Positions 1 to 5,910 of a stretch of 5,910 nt of DNA are shown piece after piece. Origin of the DNA: Methanosarcinales archaeon (GTDB lineage: Archaea; Halobacteriota; Methanosarcinia; Methanosarcinales; Methanogasteraceae); contig JAUWGA010000109.1 of the NCBI GenBank assembly GCA_030606635.1, positions 1-5,910 on the forward strand, written 5' to 3'. Positions within the stretch are counted from its first letter, which is position 1. Every line of letters starts with the position of its first letter. A model generated the notes under the pieces. It did not search any database, was not told where the DNA came from, and saw only the letters and a list, made by a program, of their open reading frames with translations. The position numbers and the translations under genes were made by a program.

Positions 1-49
1 CATTTCATGATCGTTATAAGTTAACAAACGGAGCAGTAGGTGAATATCG
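1..49 (+). other. AT-rich leader or end of an upstream gene
   Basis: These bases are clearly more AT-rich than the genes that follow (about 37% GC by hand count), which would suit an intergenic leader. On the other hand, the frame starting at base 3 is open and ends in a TGA at 51-53, giving the 16-residue tail FHDRYKLTNGAVGEYR. That stop would overlap the GTG start of the next gene as GTGA, the same style of junction as used further down the operon. I do not recognise the tail, and 16 open codons can arise by chance. Whether the operon starts here or continues from the left cannot be decided from this window. Confidence 0.3.
38..43 (+). promoter_or_regulatory. Shine-Dalgarno site for the GTG start at 50
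   Basis: The sequence AGGTGA lies six bases before the GTG at 50 and matches the archaeal and bacterial anti-Shine-Dalgarno sequence. It supports the GTG as the real start. An in-frame TGA at 41-43, inside the site itself, rules out any start further upstream in this frame. Confidence 0.7.
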
Positions 50-1135
50 GTGACCAATAATTCGAACAATTCTCAAGTGTGTTACCAGTGCGGCACCTGT
101 ACTGCCATCTGTCCTGTGCGTAGGGTTGTGAAATTCTCTCCGAGAGTCGCAATCTACGATTCAAACACCTACGACACAGATACAGACGTCTGGGATTGTC
201 TTACCTGCGGACAGTGCGTTACAGCTTGTCCACAGGGTGTGCGGTTGCTGGACTTCTTCCTCGATCAGAGAATCGGGGGCGAGCCCAAAGATATCGTACA
301 CAAAGGCGTCTTTACAGAACTGGCAGACTTGATGACGCAGCTTGGTAACAGCAAAACGACCCTCCTTGAGGGTGATGACACATCCGAGATCGGATACTTC
401 CCCGGATGTGTGGACTTCCACGACATGTTCTTTGACCTGGATGTGGATTTTGGAGAGATTGCAACGTCTTCTGCAACGCTCCTCTCAAAAGCAGGGCTCA
501 GCCCAAAGATCATGCAGCTCAAATGCTGCGGGCATGACCAGCTCTGGCAGGGGAATCAGGAGACGTTCGATAAGCTCAAAGAGGAGAATACAAGGCTTAT
601 CAACGAGAGCGGTATTGAGACCCTCGTTGTGAGTTGTGCGGAGTGTTACAGGACGTTTCTGATGGATTACGACCTCGATTGCGAGGTTAAGCACATCAGT
701 CAGGTTCTCGCAGATGCTGATCTCGGGATCACGAACGGCAGTGTGACTGCCACAATCCATGACGCGTGCAGGCTCGGACGCCACACAGGCGAGTATGATG
801 CCCCACGAAAGGCGATTGCAGCGACCGGCGCAAACATCGTCGAGATGCAGCACACCAAGGAAAACGCTCTCTGCTGCGGCGTCAGTTCGATGATGAACTG
901 CAACGACCACACGAAAGCGCTTCGGGTCATGCGGATGGACGAGGCAAAGAGAACGGGTGCGGATGTGTTGATCACGTCGTGCCCGAAGTGTCTTGCGCAT
1001 CTGAATTGCCTCAAGGAAGAGGAGGATTCCGAGCACGGGCACGATTACCCGTTTGAGGTTTTGGATCTTACTGTGTATCTGGCACGCAAACTCGAGGGGG
1101 ATAATGGCGGTGACGGAGGCGATGGAGATGAGTGA
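50..1135 (+). CDS. HdrD-like iron-sulfur protein (fused HdrC-HdrB type, two CCG domains)
   Basis: A 361-residue soluble protein that joins an HdrC-like ferredoxin domain to an HdrB-like catalytic domain, as in HdrD and GlpC-type proteins. Two CxxCxxCxxxCP motifs (C11, C14, C17, C21 and C50, C53, C56, C60) should bind two [4Fe-4S] clusters. Two CCG motifs follow: C120, C159-C160, C196, C199, and C240, C275-C276, C311, C314. Their spacings are close to the family consensus, so two noncubane clusters are possible. No membrane segment or HdrE partner is seen, so it is probably cytoplasmic. By family it would reduce or form a disulfide, or pass electrons to the adjacent HdrCBA; the substrate is unknown. 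After the second CC the sequence is GVSSMMNC instead of the glycine-rich stretch found in the HdrB next door. The protein ends in an acidic Gly/Asp tail (350-361). The GTG start is forced by an upstream in-frame stop and a good ribosome site. The 3' end overlaps hdrC by 8 bases. Confidence 0.88.
   Translation: MTNNSNNSQVCYQCGTCTAICPVRRVVKFSPRVAIYDSNTYDTDTDVWDCLTCGQCVTACPQGVRLLDFFLDQRIGGEPKDIVHKGVFTELADLMTQLGNSKTTLLEGDDTSEIGYFPGCVDFHDMFFDLDVDFGEIATSSATLLSKAGLSPKIMQLKCCGHDQLWQGNQETFDKLKEENTRLINESGIETLVVSCAECYRTFLMDYDLDCEVKHISQVLADADLGITNGSVTATIHDACRLGRHTGEYDAPRKAIAATGANIVEMQHTKENALCCGVSSMMNCNDHTKALRVMRMDEAKRTGADVLITSCPKCLAHLNCLKEEEDSEHGHDYPFEVLDLTVYLARKLEGDNGGDGGDGDE
1115..1119 (+). promoter_or_regulatory. 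Shine-Dalgarno site favouring the hdrC start at 1128
   Basis: GGAGG sits eight bases before the ATG at 1128. The other in-frame ATGs are at 1122, only two bases from this site, and at 1104, preceded by GAGG at 1094-1097. A GGTGA at 1109-1113 could serve 1122. The site lies inside the coding sequence of the preceding gene. Confidence 0.55.
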
Positions 1136-1655
1136 CACGATCAAGACAAGCGACCTCGACAAGGCATTCAGAGACGAGGTGCTGACCGAACCCGGCGCTG
1201 AAAAACTGATCTTATGCTTCAACTGTACAGGCTGCACTGCTGGCTGCCCGATGGCAGAGCACGAGCCGAACTACAACATCAGGCAGCTCCTCAGGATGGC
1301 AAACCTCGGGATGCGGGATGAGCTTCTGAACCATCCGTACCTCTGGAACTGCACGACCTGCTACAAGTGCCAGGAGAGGTGCCCGCAGGGTGTTCCGAAC
1401 GTGGATATCCTCTTAAAGATCAGAACGATTGCGGTGCACAATGGCATCATGCTCGACAATCACAGGAAGGTTGCGCAGTTGATGGCAAAGACCGGGCATG
1501 CTGTTCCTATAAACGATGATAGCAAGGAGAAGCGAAAGACTCTCGGGTTAAATGAGCTTCCTGAGACCGTGCACAACTACCCTGATGCGCTAGAAGAGGT
1601 GCACAAGATCATTGCGAAAACGAAGTTTGATAAATTGACGGAGGATAAAACATGA
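1128..1655 (+). CDS. hdrC: Heterodisulfide reductase subunit C (ferredoxin-like)
   Basis: HdrC is the small cytoplasmic iron-sulfur subunit that carries electrons from the C-terminal ferredoxin domain of HdrA to the catalytic HdrB. With the start chosen here it has 175 residues, close to the usual 180-190. Two CxxCxxCxxxCP motifs at C30, C33, C36, C40 and C75, C78, C81, C85 should bind two [4Fe-4S] clusters. The surrounding text (CFNCTGCTAGCP, WNCTTCYKCQERCPQGV) is typical of methanogen-type HdrC. I prefer the ATG at 1128 for its spacing to GGAGG; 1122 and 1104 (183 residues) are possible. A start at 1053 would add a hydrophobic stretch alien to the family and overlap the upstream gene by 83 bases. 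The gene overlaps the previous one by 8 bases and the next by ATGA, and it is expected to act in one complex with HdrB and HdrA. Confidence 0.93.
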   Translation: MSDTIKTSDLDKAFRDEVLTEPGAEKLILCFNCTGCTAGCPMAEHEPNYNIRQLLRMANLGMRDELLNHPYLWNCTTCYKCQERCPQGVPNVDILLKIRTIAVHNGIMLDNHRKVAQLMAKTGHAVPINDDSKEKRKTLGLNELPETVHNYPDALEEVHKIIAKTKFDKLTEDKT

Positions 1656-2554
1656 GCGAACTATCATTCTTCCTTGGATGTATCGCGCCTAACAGGTACC
1701 CTGGAATCGAGAAATCAACAAAGATTGTGATGGAAGAACTTGGCGTGCATCTTCTGGAACTGAAAGGGGCGTCATGCTGTCCCGCGCCCGGCGTTTTCAG
1801 ATCATTCGACAAGCTCACATGGCTTGCGCTTGCATCTCGAAACGTTGTGCTATCCGAAGAGATGGGCATGGATCTGCTAACAGTCTGCAACGGCTGCTTC
1901 GGATCACTTGTGGATGCGAACAACCTCTTGAAAGAAGATGAGCAACTCCGAAACGATGTTAACAACGTGCTTGCAGAGGTCGGACGCGAGTTTAAGGGAA
2001 CGATCCGGGTGCGCCACATCATGGAGTACCTGTACGATGAAGTTGGCACCGAAAAGGTCAAGGAATCGGTCAAATACCCTGTTGACCTGAAGGTTGCCGT
2101 GCACTATGGCTGCCACCTGATAAAACCATCAAAGGAGAGGCATCTGGGAAGTATCGAGAACCCGACGTTCTTTGACGAGCTTGTCGAGGCAACAGGAGCG
2201 GAATCTGTGATGTACAAGGACAAGAACGCGTGCTGCGGCGCAGGCGGCGGTGTGCGAACATCAGCCCTTGAGACCGCACTCAAACTTGCCAGAGCGAAAC
2301 TCGAAAATGCGAAAGCAGCTGGCGTTGACTGCATCGTGGATGCATGTCCTTTCTGCCACCTCCAGATGGATGTTGGTCAGACCGAGATTGCAAAGAAGTT
2401 CGGAGATGTTTTTGATATGCCAATCGTTCACTATTCACAGCTTCTCGGGCTTGGAATGGGATATACCCCGCAGGAACTCGGTATCGACATGAACTACGCC
2501 AAGAACGACGAGTTCATAGCAAAGATTGAGAAGATCGCAGGGGGTGGCAAGTAA
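1652..2554 (+). CDS. hdrB: Heterodisulfide reductase subunit B (catalytic, two noncubane clusters)
   Basis: HdrB is the catalytic subunit that splits CoM-S-S-CoB at two noncubane [4Fe-4S] clusters. The 300-residue protein has two complete CCG motifs: C10, C42-C43, C79, C82, and C154, C194-C195, C232, C235. Their spacings (31 and 35, then 39 and 36 residues between parts) fit the consensus. As I recall the methanogen structure, its cluster ligands sit at the same places shifted by one residue. Local sequences are canonical: FFLGC, CCPAPGVF, CNGCFGS, CCGAGGGVR, CPFCHLQMD. No ligand is missing, so it should be active on a heterodisulfide or a close relative. The ATG at 1652 has GGAGG at 1640-1644, seven bases upstream, and overlaps the hdrC stop as ATGA. 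Its own stop shares one base with the hdrA start. Function is firm at family level; the physiological direction of the reaction is not shown by the sequence. Confidence 0.95.
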   Translation: MSELSFFLGCIAPNRYPGIEKSTKIVMEELGVHLLELKGASCCPAPGVFRSFDKLTWLALASRNVVLSEEMGMDLLTVCNGCFGSLVDANNLLKEDEQLRNDVNNVLAEVGREFKGTIRVRHIMEYLYDEVGTEKVKESVKYPVDLKVAVHYGCHLIKPSKERHLGSIENPTFFDELVEATGAESVMYKDKNACCGAGGGVRTSALETALKLARAKLENAKAAGVDCIVDACPFCHLQMDVGQTEIAKKFGDVFDMPIVHYSQLLGLGMGYTPQELGIDMNYAKNDEFIAKIEKIAGGGK

Positions 2555-5500
2555 TGGCAGAATTAGTAGGCGCGGTTGCGGTTGCCGGAGGCGGCATCGC
2601 TGGTATCCAGTCAGCGCTCGACCTTGCCGACAGCGGGCTCAAGGTCTACCTGATCGAGTCGACCCCGTCGATCGGCGGAGTGATGGCGCAGCTCGACAAG
2701 ACATTCCCGACGCTCGACTGTTCGATGTGTACGCTCTCGCCAAAGCTTGCAGAGGCGTCAAGACACCCGAACATCGAACTCATGACCTACAGCGAGATCA
2801 AGGATATATCGGGAACTGCTGGCAACTTCGAGGTCACAGTAACGAGAAAAGCAACGTATATCGATCCTGACAAGTGCACCGCGTGTGAACTCTGTCTTGC
2901 CAAGTGCCCCGTAAAGGTTCTTGACGAGTACAACGCCGGAATGAGCAAGAGAAAGGCGGTATATCTCCCGTTCCCGCAGGCAGTGCCAAGGGTGATGACG
3001 ATCGATGCCGAGCACTGTCTCTATCTGACAAAGGGCAAGTGCGGCAACTGCCAGAAGGTCTGTGAGAACGACGCGATCGACTATGAGATGAAGGACAAGG
3101 ATGAAGTGATCAACGTCGGATCAGTCATCCTCTCGACAGGATTTGCGCCGTTTGACCCGACTGAACTTGAGCAGTTCCACTACGAGCACCCCGATGTCGT
3201 AACATCACTTGAGTTCGAGCGGCTCCTATCCTCCTCAGGTCCTTATGTGGGCCATGTGAAGATGGCGAACGGCGAAACTCCGAAGAAGGTCGCGTGGCTC
3301 CAGTGTATCGGCTCACGCAATCCCGAGATCGGGCGTCCGAACTGTTCTGCGGTCTGCTGCATGTACGCAACCAAGGAAGCGATGGTCGCAATGGAGCACG
3401 ACAGTGAGCTTGAGACGACGATCTTTAACATCGATCTGCGAGCGTTTGGAAAGGGCTTTGAGCAGTTCTACCAGCGTGCGAAGAATGAGACCGGGATCAG
3501 GTTCATCCGTTCACGCCCATCAGGCGTTGACATCGATCCGGTCACAAACAGGCTCTCTGTCCGCTACGAGGTCGAGGGATCGACCGAGACAGCGGGCGAG
3601 GAGTTTGATATGGTTATCCTCTCGATAGGTCTCACACCGTCCGAATCGAGCAAGAAGCTCGCGGAGATTGCAGGTGTCGAGATGGACGAGTACGGAAACA
3701 TCGCAACCACAATCGATGCGCCGATGACGACGAGCGTTCCCGGAATCTTCGCATGTGGCACGATCGTTGCGCCAAAGGATATACCTGACACGGTGGCGGA
3801 CGCATCAGGTGCAGCATCAAAGGCGCACTCAATCCTTGCATCGGCGCGTGGAACACTCGTAACTGAGCGGAAGTATGTGCCTGAGAAGGACATAACAGAC
3901 GAAGAACCGCGAATCGGAGTCGTGGTCTGCGACTGCGGAATCAACATCGCAGCAGTTGTGGACGTACCAGCGGTCGTTGAGTACGTCAAGGCGCTTCCGC
4001 ATGTTGTCCATGCCTACGAGCAGACGTATGCGTGCTCAACAGACTCACTCGACAACATAAAGGATGTAATCAAGGAACACAACCTGAATCGGGTTGTTGT
4101 AGCTTCGTGTACCCCGAGAACGCACGAACCCCTCTTCCAGGACACGTGCAGGGATGCGGGCTTGAACCCGTACCTATTCGAGCTTGCAAACATCAGGGAG
4201 CACTGCTCGTGGGTGCACCAGCAGGAGCCGGAACTGGCTACCGAGAAGGCAAAAGACATCGTCAGGATGAGCGTTGCACGGGTTGCACTTCTCGATCCGC
4301 TCTATACCCAGAAACTCGACTTCAACCACGGAGGGCTCGTCATCGGCGGCGGCGTTGCCGGCATGACCGCAGCACTCGATATTGCTGAGAAGGGCTTTAC
4401 GACGCACCTCATTGAGAGGGAACCGGAACTTGGCGGTCTTCTCAGGACGTTTACGAGACTTCAGGACGGAAGAACGACGAGCGAAATCCTTGACCCGATG
4501 ATTGCGGCTGTAACGAGCAATCCGAATCTCACAGTCTACACAGGCACAACGCTTGACGAGGTCGAGGGTGCGATGGGTCGCTTCAAAGGGAAACTCTCTG
4601 ACGGCACAGAGATCGAGTTTGGGAGCGCAATAATAGCAACCGGCGCAAACGAGTTTGAGCCAGAGGGCTACTTCGGATACGGTGCTGATAACGTGATCAC
4701 GCAGTCTGCGCTTGAGGTAAAACTCGACGAAGGAACCGTTGATGCTACGAATGTTGTGATGATCCAGTGTGCAGGCGGCAGAAACGACGAGAGACCGTAC
4801 TGCTCACGAGTCTGTTGCACAACAGCGATGAAGAATGTAATCCGGCTAAAGGAAGAGGACCCCGAACGGAATATCTACGTCCTCTACCGTGACATCAGGA
4901 CGTACGGCGTCTGGGAGGAACTCTACACCCGCGCACGTGAACTCGGCGTCATATTCATGCGCTACACCGAAGACGATGAGCCGGTCGTCGGCGATGGAAC
5001 CGTGACGATCACGGACAAACTCTTAAATGACACGAAGTTTGAGATTGCGACAGACCTAGTCGTCCTGAGTGCACCGCTTGTTGCACCTGATGGCGTGGAG
5101 GACACTGCAATGCTCTTTAAGGTGCCTGTTGATTCCAACAGGTTCTTCCTCGAGGCGCACATCAAGCTGCGACCAGTTGACTTTGCAACCGATGGCGTAT
5201 TCCTCGCAGGAAGCGCTCAGGCACCAAAGCTTGTGGACGAATCGATCTCACAGGCATCCGCTGCCGCATCGCGGGCATGTTCGATCCTTGCGAAGGAACA
5301 GCTTGAGACGAGCGGTGTCATCTCGGTCGTGGATGCGGAGGTCTGCATCGGCTGTGGCAGGTGTGTTGAGGTATGCCCGTACGGCGCACCTGAACTCAAA
5401 GAGGTCGAGATTGTGACAGAGGAGATCACATATATGACCCGCAAGAGCGAGATCGACCCTGCGATCTGCAAGGGATGCGGATCGTGTGCAGCTGAATGCC

Positions 5501-5601
5501 CGACAAGTGCGATCACAGCACGACACTTCACCACAAAACAGATATCAGCCGTGATCGATGCATTCGCATTTGCTGATGGCATCATTGAGGAGGTGGCGTA
5601 A
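2554..5601 (+). CDS. hdrA: Tandem two-module heterodisulfide reductase subunit A (flavoprotein)
   Basis: HdrA is the FAD-containing hub of the complex, where electrons from MvhD are split between ferredoxin and HdrCB. Canonical HdrA has about 650 residues; this one has 1015. Domains in order: FAD module A (1-435; GGGIAG 12-17, E35, C56/C59) with an inserted ferredoxin (C108, C111, C114, C118; C155, C163, C166, C170) and the cluster signature C251, C264, C268, C269 plus K274. Next comes the HdrA N-terminal domain (452-580; C459, C461, C494, C519, C532, C551). FAD module B follows (592-912; GGGVAG 598-603, E621; C739, C750, C754, C755, K760), with no insert and no CxxC. The C-terminal ferredoxin has C931, C934, C937, C941 and C972, C975, C978, C982. 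A plausible cofactor count is two FAD and seven [4Fe-4S]. No stop or frameshift breaks it. GGGGGTGG at 2540-2547 serves the ATG. HdrA identity is certain; the role of the second flavin is inferred. Confidence 0.95.
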   Translation: MAELVGAVAVAGGGIAGIQSALDLADSGLKVYLIESTPSIGGVMAQLDKTFPTLDCSMCTLSPKLAEASRHPNIELMTYSEIKDISGTAGNFEVTVTRKATYIDPDKCTACELCLAKCPVKVLDEYNAGMSKRKAVYLPFPQAVPRVMTIDAEHCLYLTKGKCGNCQKVCENDAIDYEMKDKDEVINVGSVILSTGFAPFDPTELEQFHYEHPDVVTSLEFERLLSSSGPYVGHVKMANGETPKKVAWLQCIGSRNPEIGRPNCSAVCCMYATKEAMVAMEHDSELETTIFNIDLRAFGKGFEQFYQRAKNETGIRFIRSRPSGVDIDPVTNRLSVRYEVEGSTETAGEEFDMVILSIGLTPSESSKKLAEIAGVEMDEYGNIATTIDAPMTTSVPGIFACGTIVAPKDIPDTVADASGAASKAHSILASARGTLVTERKYVPEKDITDEEPRIGVVVCDCGINIAAVVDVPAVVEYVKALPHVVHAYEQTYACSTDSLDNIKDVIKEHNLNRVVVASCTPRTHEPLFQDTCRDAGLNPYLFELANIREHCSWVHQQEPELATEKAKDIVRMSVARVALLDPLYTQKLDFNHGGLVIGGGVAGMTAALDIAEKGFTTHLIEREPELGGLLRTFTRLQDGRTTSEILDPMIAAVTSNPNLTVYTGTTLDEVEGAMGRFKGKLSDGTEIEFGSAIIATGANEFEPEGYFGYGADNVITQSALEVKLDEGTVDATNVVMIQCAGGRNDERPYCSRVCCTTAMKNVIRLKEEDPERNIYVLYRDIRTYGVWEELYTRARELGVIFMRYTEDDEPVVGDGTVTITDKLLNDTKFEIATDLVVLSAPLVAPDGVEDTAMLFKVPVDSNRFFLEAHIKLRPVDFATDGVFLAGSAQAPKLVDESISQASAAASRACSILAKEQLETSGVISVVDAEVCIGCGRCVEVCPYGAPELKEVEIVTEEITYMTRKSEIDPAICKGCGSCAAECPTSAITARHFTTKQISAVIDAFAFADGIIEEVA
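2851..3087 (+). other. Inserted ferredoxin domain within HdrA module A
   Basis: Residues about 100-178 hold two cysteine sets: CTACELCLAKCP (C108-C118), and C155 followed by C163, C166 and C170. The link PFPQAVPRVMTID between them is typical of HdrA and its relatives. In known HdrA this two-cluster insert is one of the proposed exits for low-potential electrons to free ferredoxin. The matching place in module B has no such insert. Confidence 0.85.
3907..4293 (+). other. HdrA N-terminal [4Fe-4S] domain placed in mid-protein
   Basis: Residues 452-580 carry the hallmarks that open a normal HdrA: RIGVVVCDCGINIAAVVDV, YACS, ASCTPRTHEPLF, and NIREHCSWVH. Here the domain lies between the two FAD modules, so the second half (452-1015) reads like a complete HdrA that lacks only the ferredoxin insert, while the first half has no such domain. 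Confidence 0.9.
5317..5523 (+). other. C-terminal two-cluster ferredoxin domain of HdrA
   Basis: Residues 922-990 contain CIGCGRCVEVCP and CKGCGSCAAECP, two standard [4Fe-4S] motifs. In the known complex this domain lies beside HdrC and hands it electrons. Only one copy exists per chain, so each tandem HdrA should dock one HdrCB pair through this route. Confidence 0.9.
5589..5596 (+). promoter_or_regulatory. Strong Shine-Dalgarno site for mvhD
   Basis: GGAGGTGG lies five bases before the ATG at 5602, inside the last codons of hdrA, and is the strongest match to the anti-Shine-Dalgarno sequence in the window. It would support efficient translation of mvhD even though there is no gap after the hdrA stop. 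Confidence 0.75.
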
Positions 5602-5910
5602 ATGGCTGAATTCGAACCAAAGATCGTAATGTTCTGCTGCAACTGGTGTTCGTATGCAGGAGCGGACCTTGCCGGCGTCGGCAGGCTCCAGTACCCGACA
5701 AACACGCGAGTCATACGTGTGATGTGCTCAAGCAGGATACAGCCCACGTTCATCCTGCAGGCACTGAAAGACGGTGCGGACGGTGTTCTGGTCACAGGAT
5801 GCCACATCGGCGACTGCCACTACATCGACGGCAATGTCTACACCGAGGAGCGGATGAAGAACGTAGTCGATGCGATGAAGCACCTCGGACTCGAGGGCAG
5901 GGTGCATCTT
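5602..5910 (+). CDS. mvhD: MvhD-type [2Fe-2S] electron-transfer subunit, 3' truncated by window edge
   Basis: MvhD links an electron-donating enzyme (Mvh hydrogenase, formate dehydrogenase or an F420-type module) to HdrA. The visible 103 residues are the N-terminal part of a protein usually about 140 long; the frame is still open at the window edge. Diagnostic motifs are CCNWCSYAGADLAG (C12, C13, C16), RVIRVMCSSR (C42), and GCHIGDCHY (C67, C72), which should hold the [2Fe-2S] cluster. Most relatives read CSGR where this one reads CSSR, a mild change that keeps the cysteine. The ATG directly follows the hdrA stop, and the ribosome site is strong. Position after hdrA fits the known physical contact between MvhD and HdrA. 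In some methanogens MvhD is fused to HdrA; here it is separate. Which input enzyme it serves cannot be told, because no catalytic partner is in view. Confidence 0.93.
   Translation, partial: MAEFEPKIVMFCCNWCSYAGADLAGVGRLQYPTNTRVIRVMCSSRIQPTFILQALKDGADGVLVTGCHIGDCHYIDGNVYTEERMKNVVDAMKHLGLEGRVHL

Noticed and set aside
14..20. TTATAAG as an archaeal TATA box
   Set aside because: Transcription would be expected to start about 25 bases later, at or past the Shine-Dalgarno site at 38-43, so the message would lose that site. No purine-rich BRE is visible because the window begins just upstream.
1053..1127. An N-terminal extension of HdrC starting at 1053
   Set aside because: It would add a hydrophobic stretch unlike HdrC and overlap the preceding gene by 83 bases, and no good ribosome site precedes it.
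485..1237. A 250-codon open frame on the minus strand
   Set aside because: It is antisense to the HdrD-like gene, whose cluster-binding motifs are complete. The reverse translation shows no recognisable domain and spans the hdrC start, so it is a shadow of codon bias.
2526..2870. A 114-codon plus-strand frame overlapping the start of hdrA
   Set aside because: It is an arginine-rich out-of-frame reading of the hdrA FAD domain, with no plausible ribosome site or motif.
2554..5601. The two HdrA halves as an assembly duplication artefact
   Set aside because: The modules differ strongly in sequence, in loop length at the cluster motif and in domain content, and the frame is continuous, so this is a genuine diverged tandem.
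5217..5807. A 196-codon open frame on the minus strand
   Set aside because: It is antisense to the HdrA C-terminal ferredoxin and MvhD, both firmly identified by cysteine motifs, and shows no domain of its own.

Overview
The window is a single, tightly packed, plus-strand gene cluster for a cytoplasmic, flavin-based electron-bifurcating (or confurcating) heterodisulfide reductase system. In order it encodes a fused HdrD-like iron-sulfur protein (50-1135), HdrC (1128-1655), HdrB (1652-2554), a very long two-module HdrA of 1015 residues (2554-5601), and the N-terminal three quarters of MvhD, which runs off the right edge (5602-5910). Every junction between these genes is an overlap or a direct abutment, so they are almost certainly co-transcribed and translationally coupled. 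The only sequence without an assigned gene is the AT-rich first 49 bases.

The gene content points to an anaerobe, most likely an archaeon of the methanogen, methane-oxidising (ANME) or alkane-oxidising euryarchaeal lineages. HdrB carries both complete noncubane-cluster motifs at methanogen-like spacing, HdrC is of methanogen type and length, and the Shine-Dalgarno sites are strong (GGAGG, GGTGA). Archaeoglobales and sulfate-reducing bacteria also carry hdrABC-mvhD clusters with enlarged HdrA proteins, so taxonomy is an inference and the lineage cannot be fixed from this window.

In the known complexes of this family, electrons enter through MvhD, which links to a hydrogenase, formate dehydrogenase or F420-type module. 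They reach FAD in HdrA, where one branch goes by ferredoxin domains to ferredoxin and the other through HdrC to the two noncubane [4Fe-4S] clusters of HdrB, which reduce the CoM-S-S-CoB disulfide. Methane or alkane oxidisers may run the system in reverse. No electron-input catalytic subunit is visible here; it may lie downstream of mvhD or elsewhere.

Two things depart from the textbook operon. First, HdrA is a tandem of two flavoprotein modules that divide the usual domains between them. The first has the inserted ferredoxin but no N-terminal HdrA domain and no C-terminal ferredoxin. The second has those two domains but has lost the insert and the CxxC pair. Both keep the cysteine cluster and lysine beside the flavin. 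Second, a further B/C-type protein (HdrD-like, soluble) precedes hdrC and has non-standard residues at its second noncubane site, so the operon carries two potential disulfide-type active-site proteins. I saw no RNA genes, mobile elements, CRISPR arrays or terminators.
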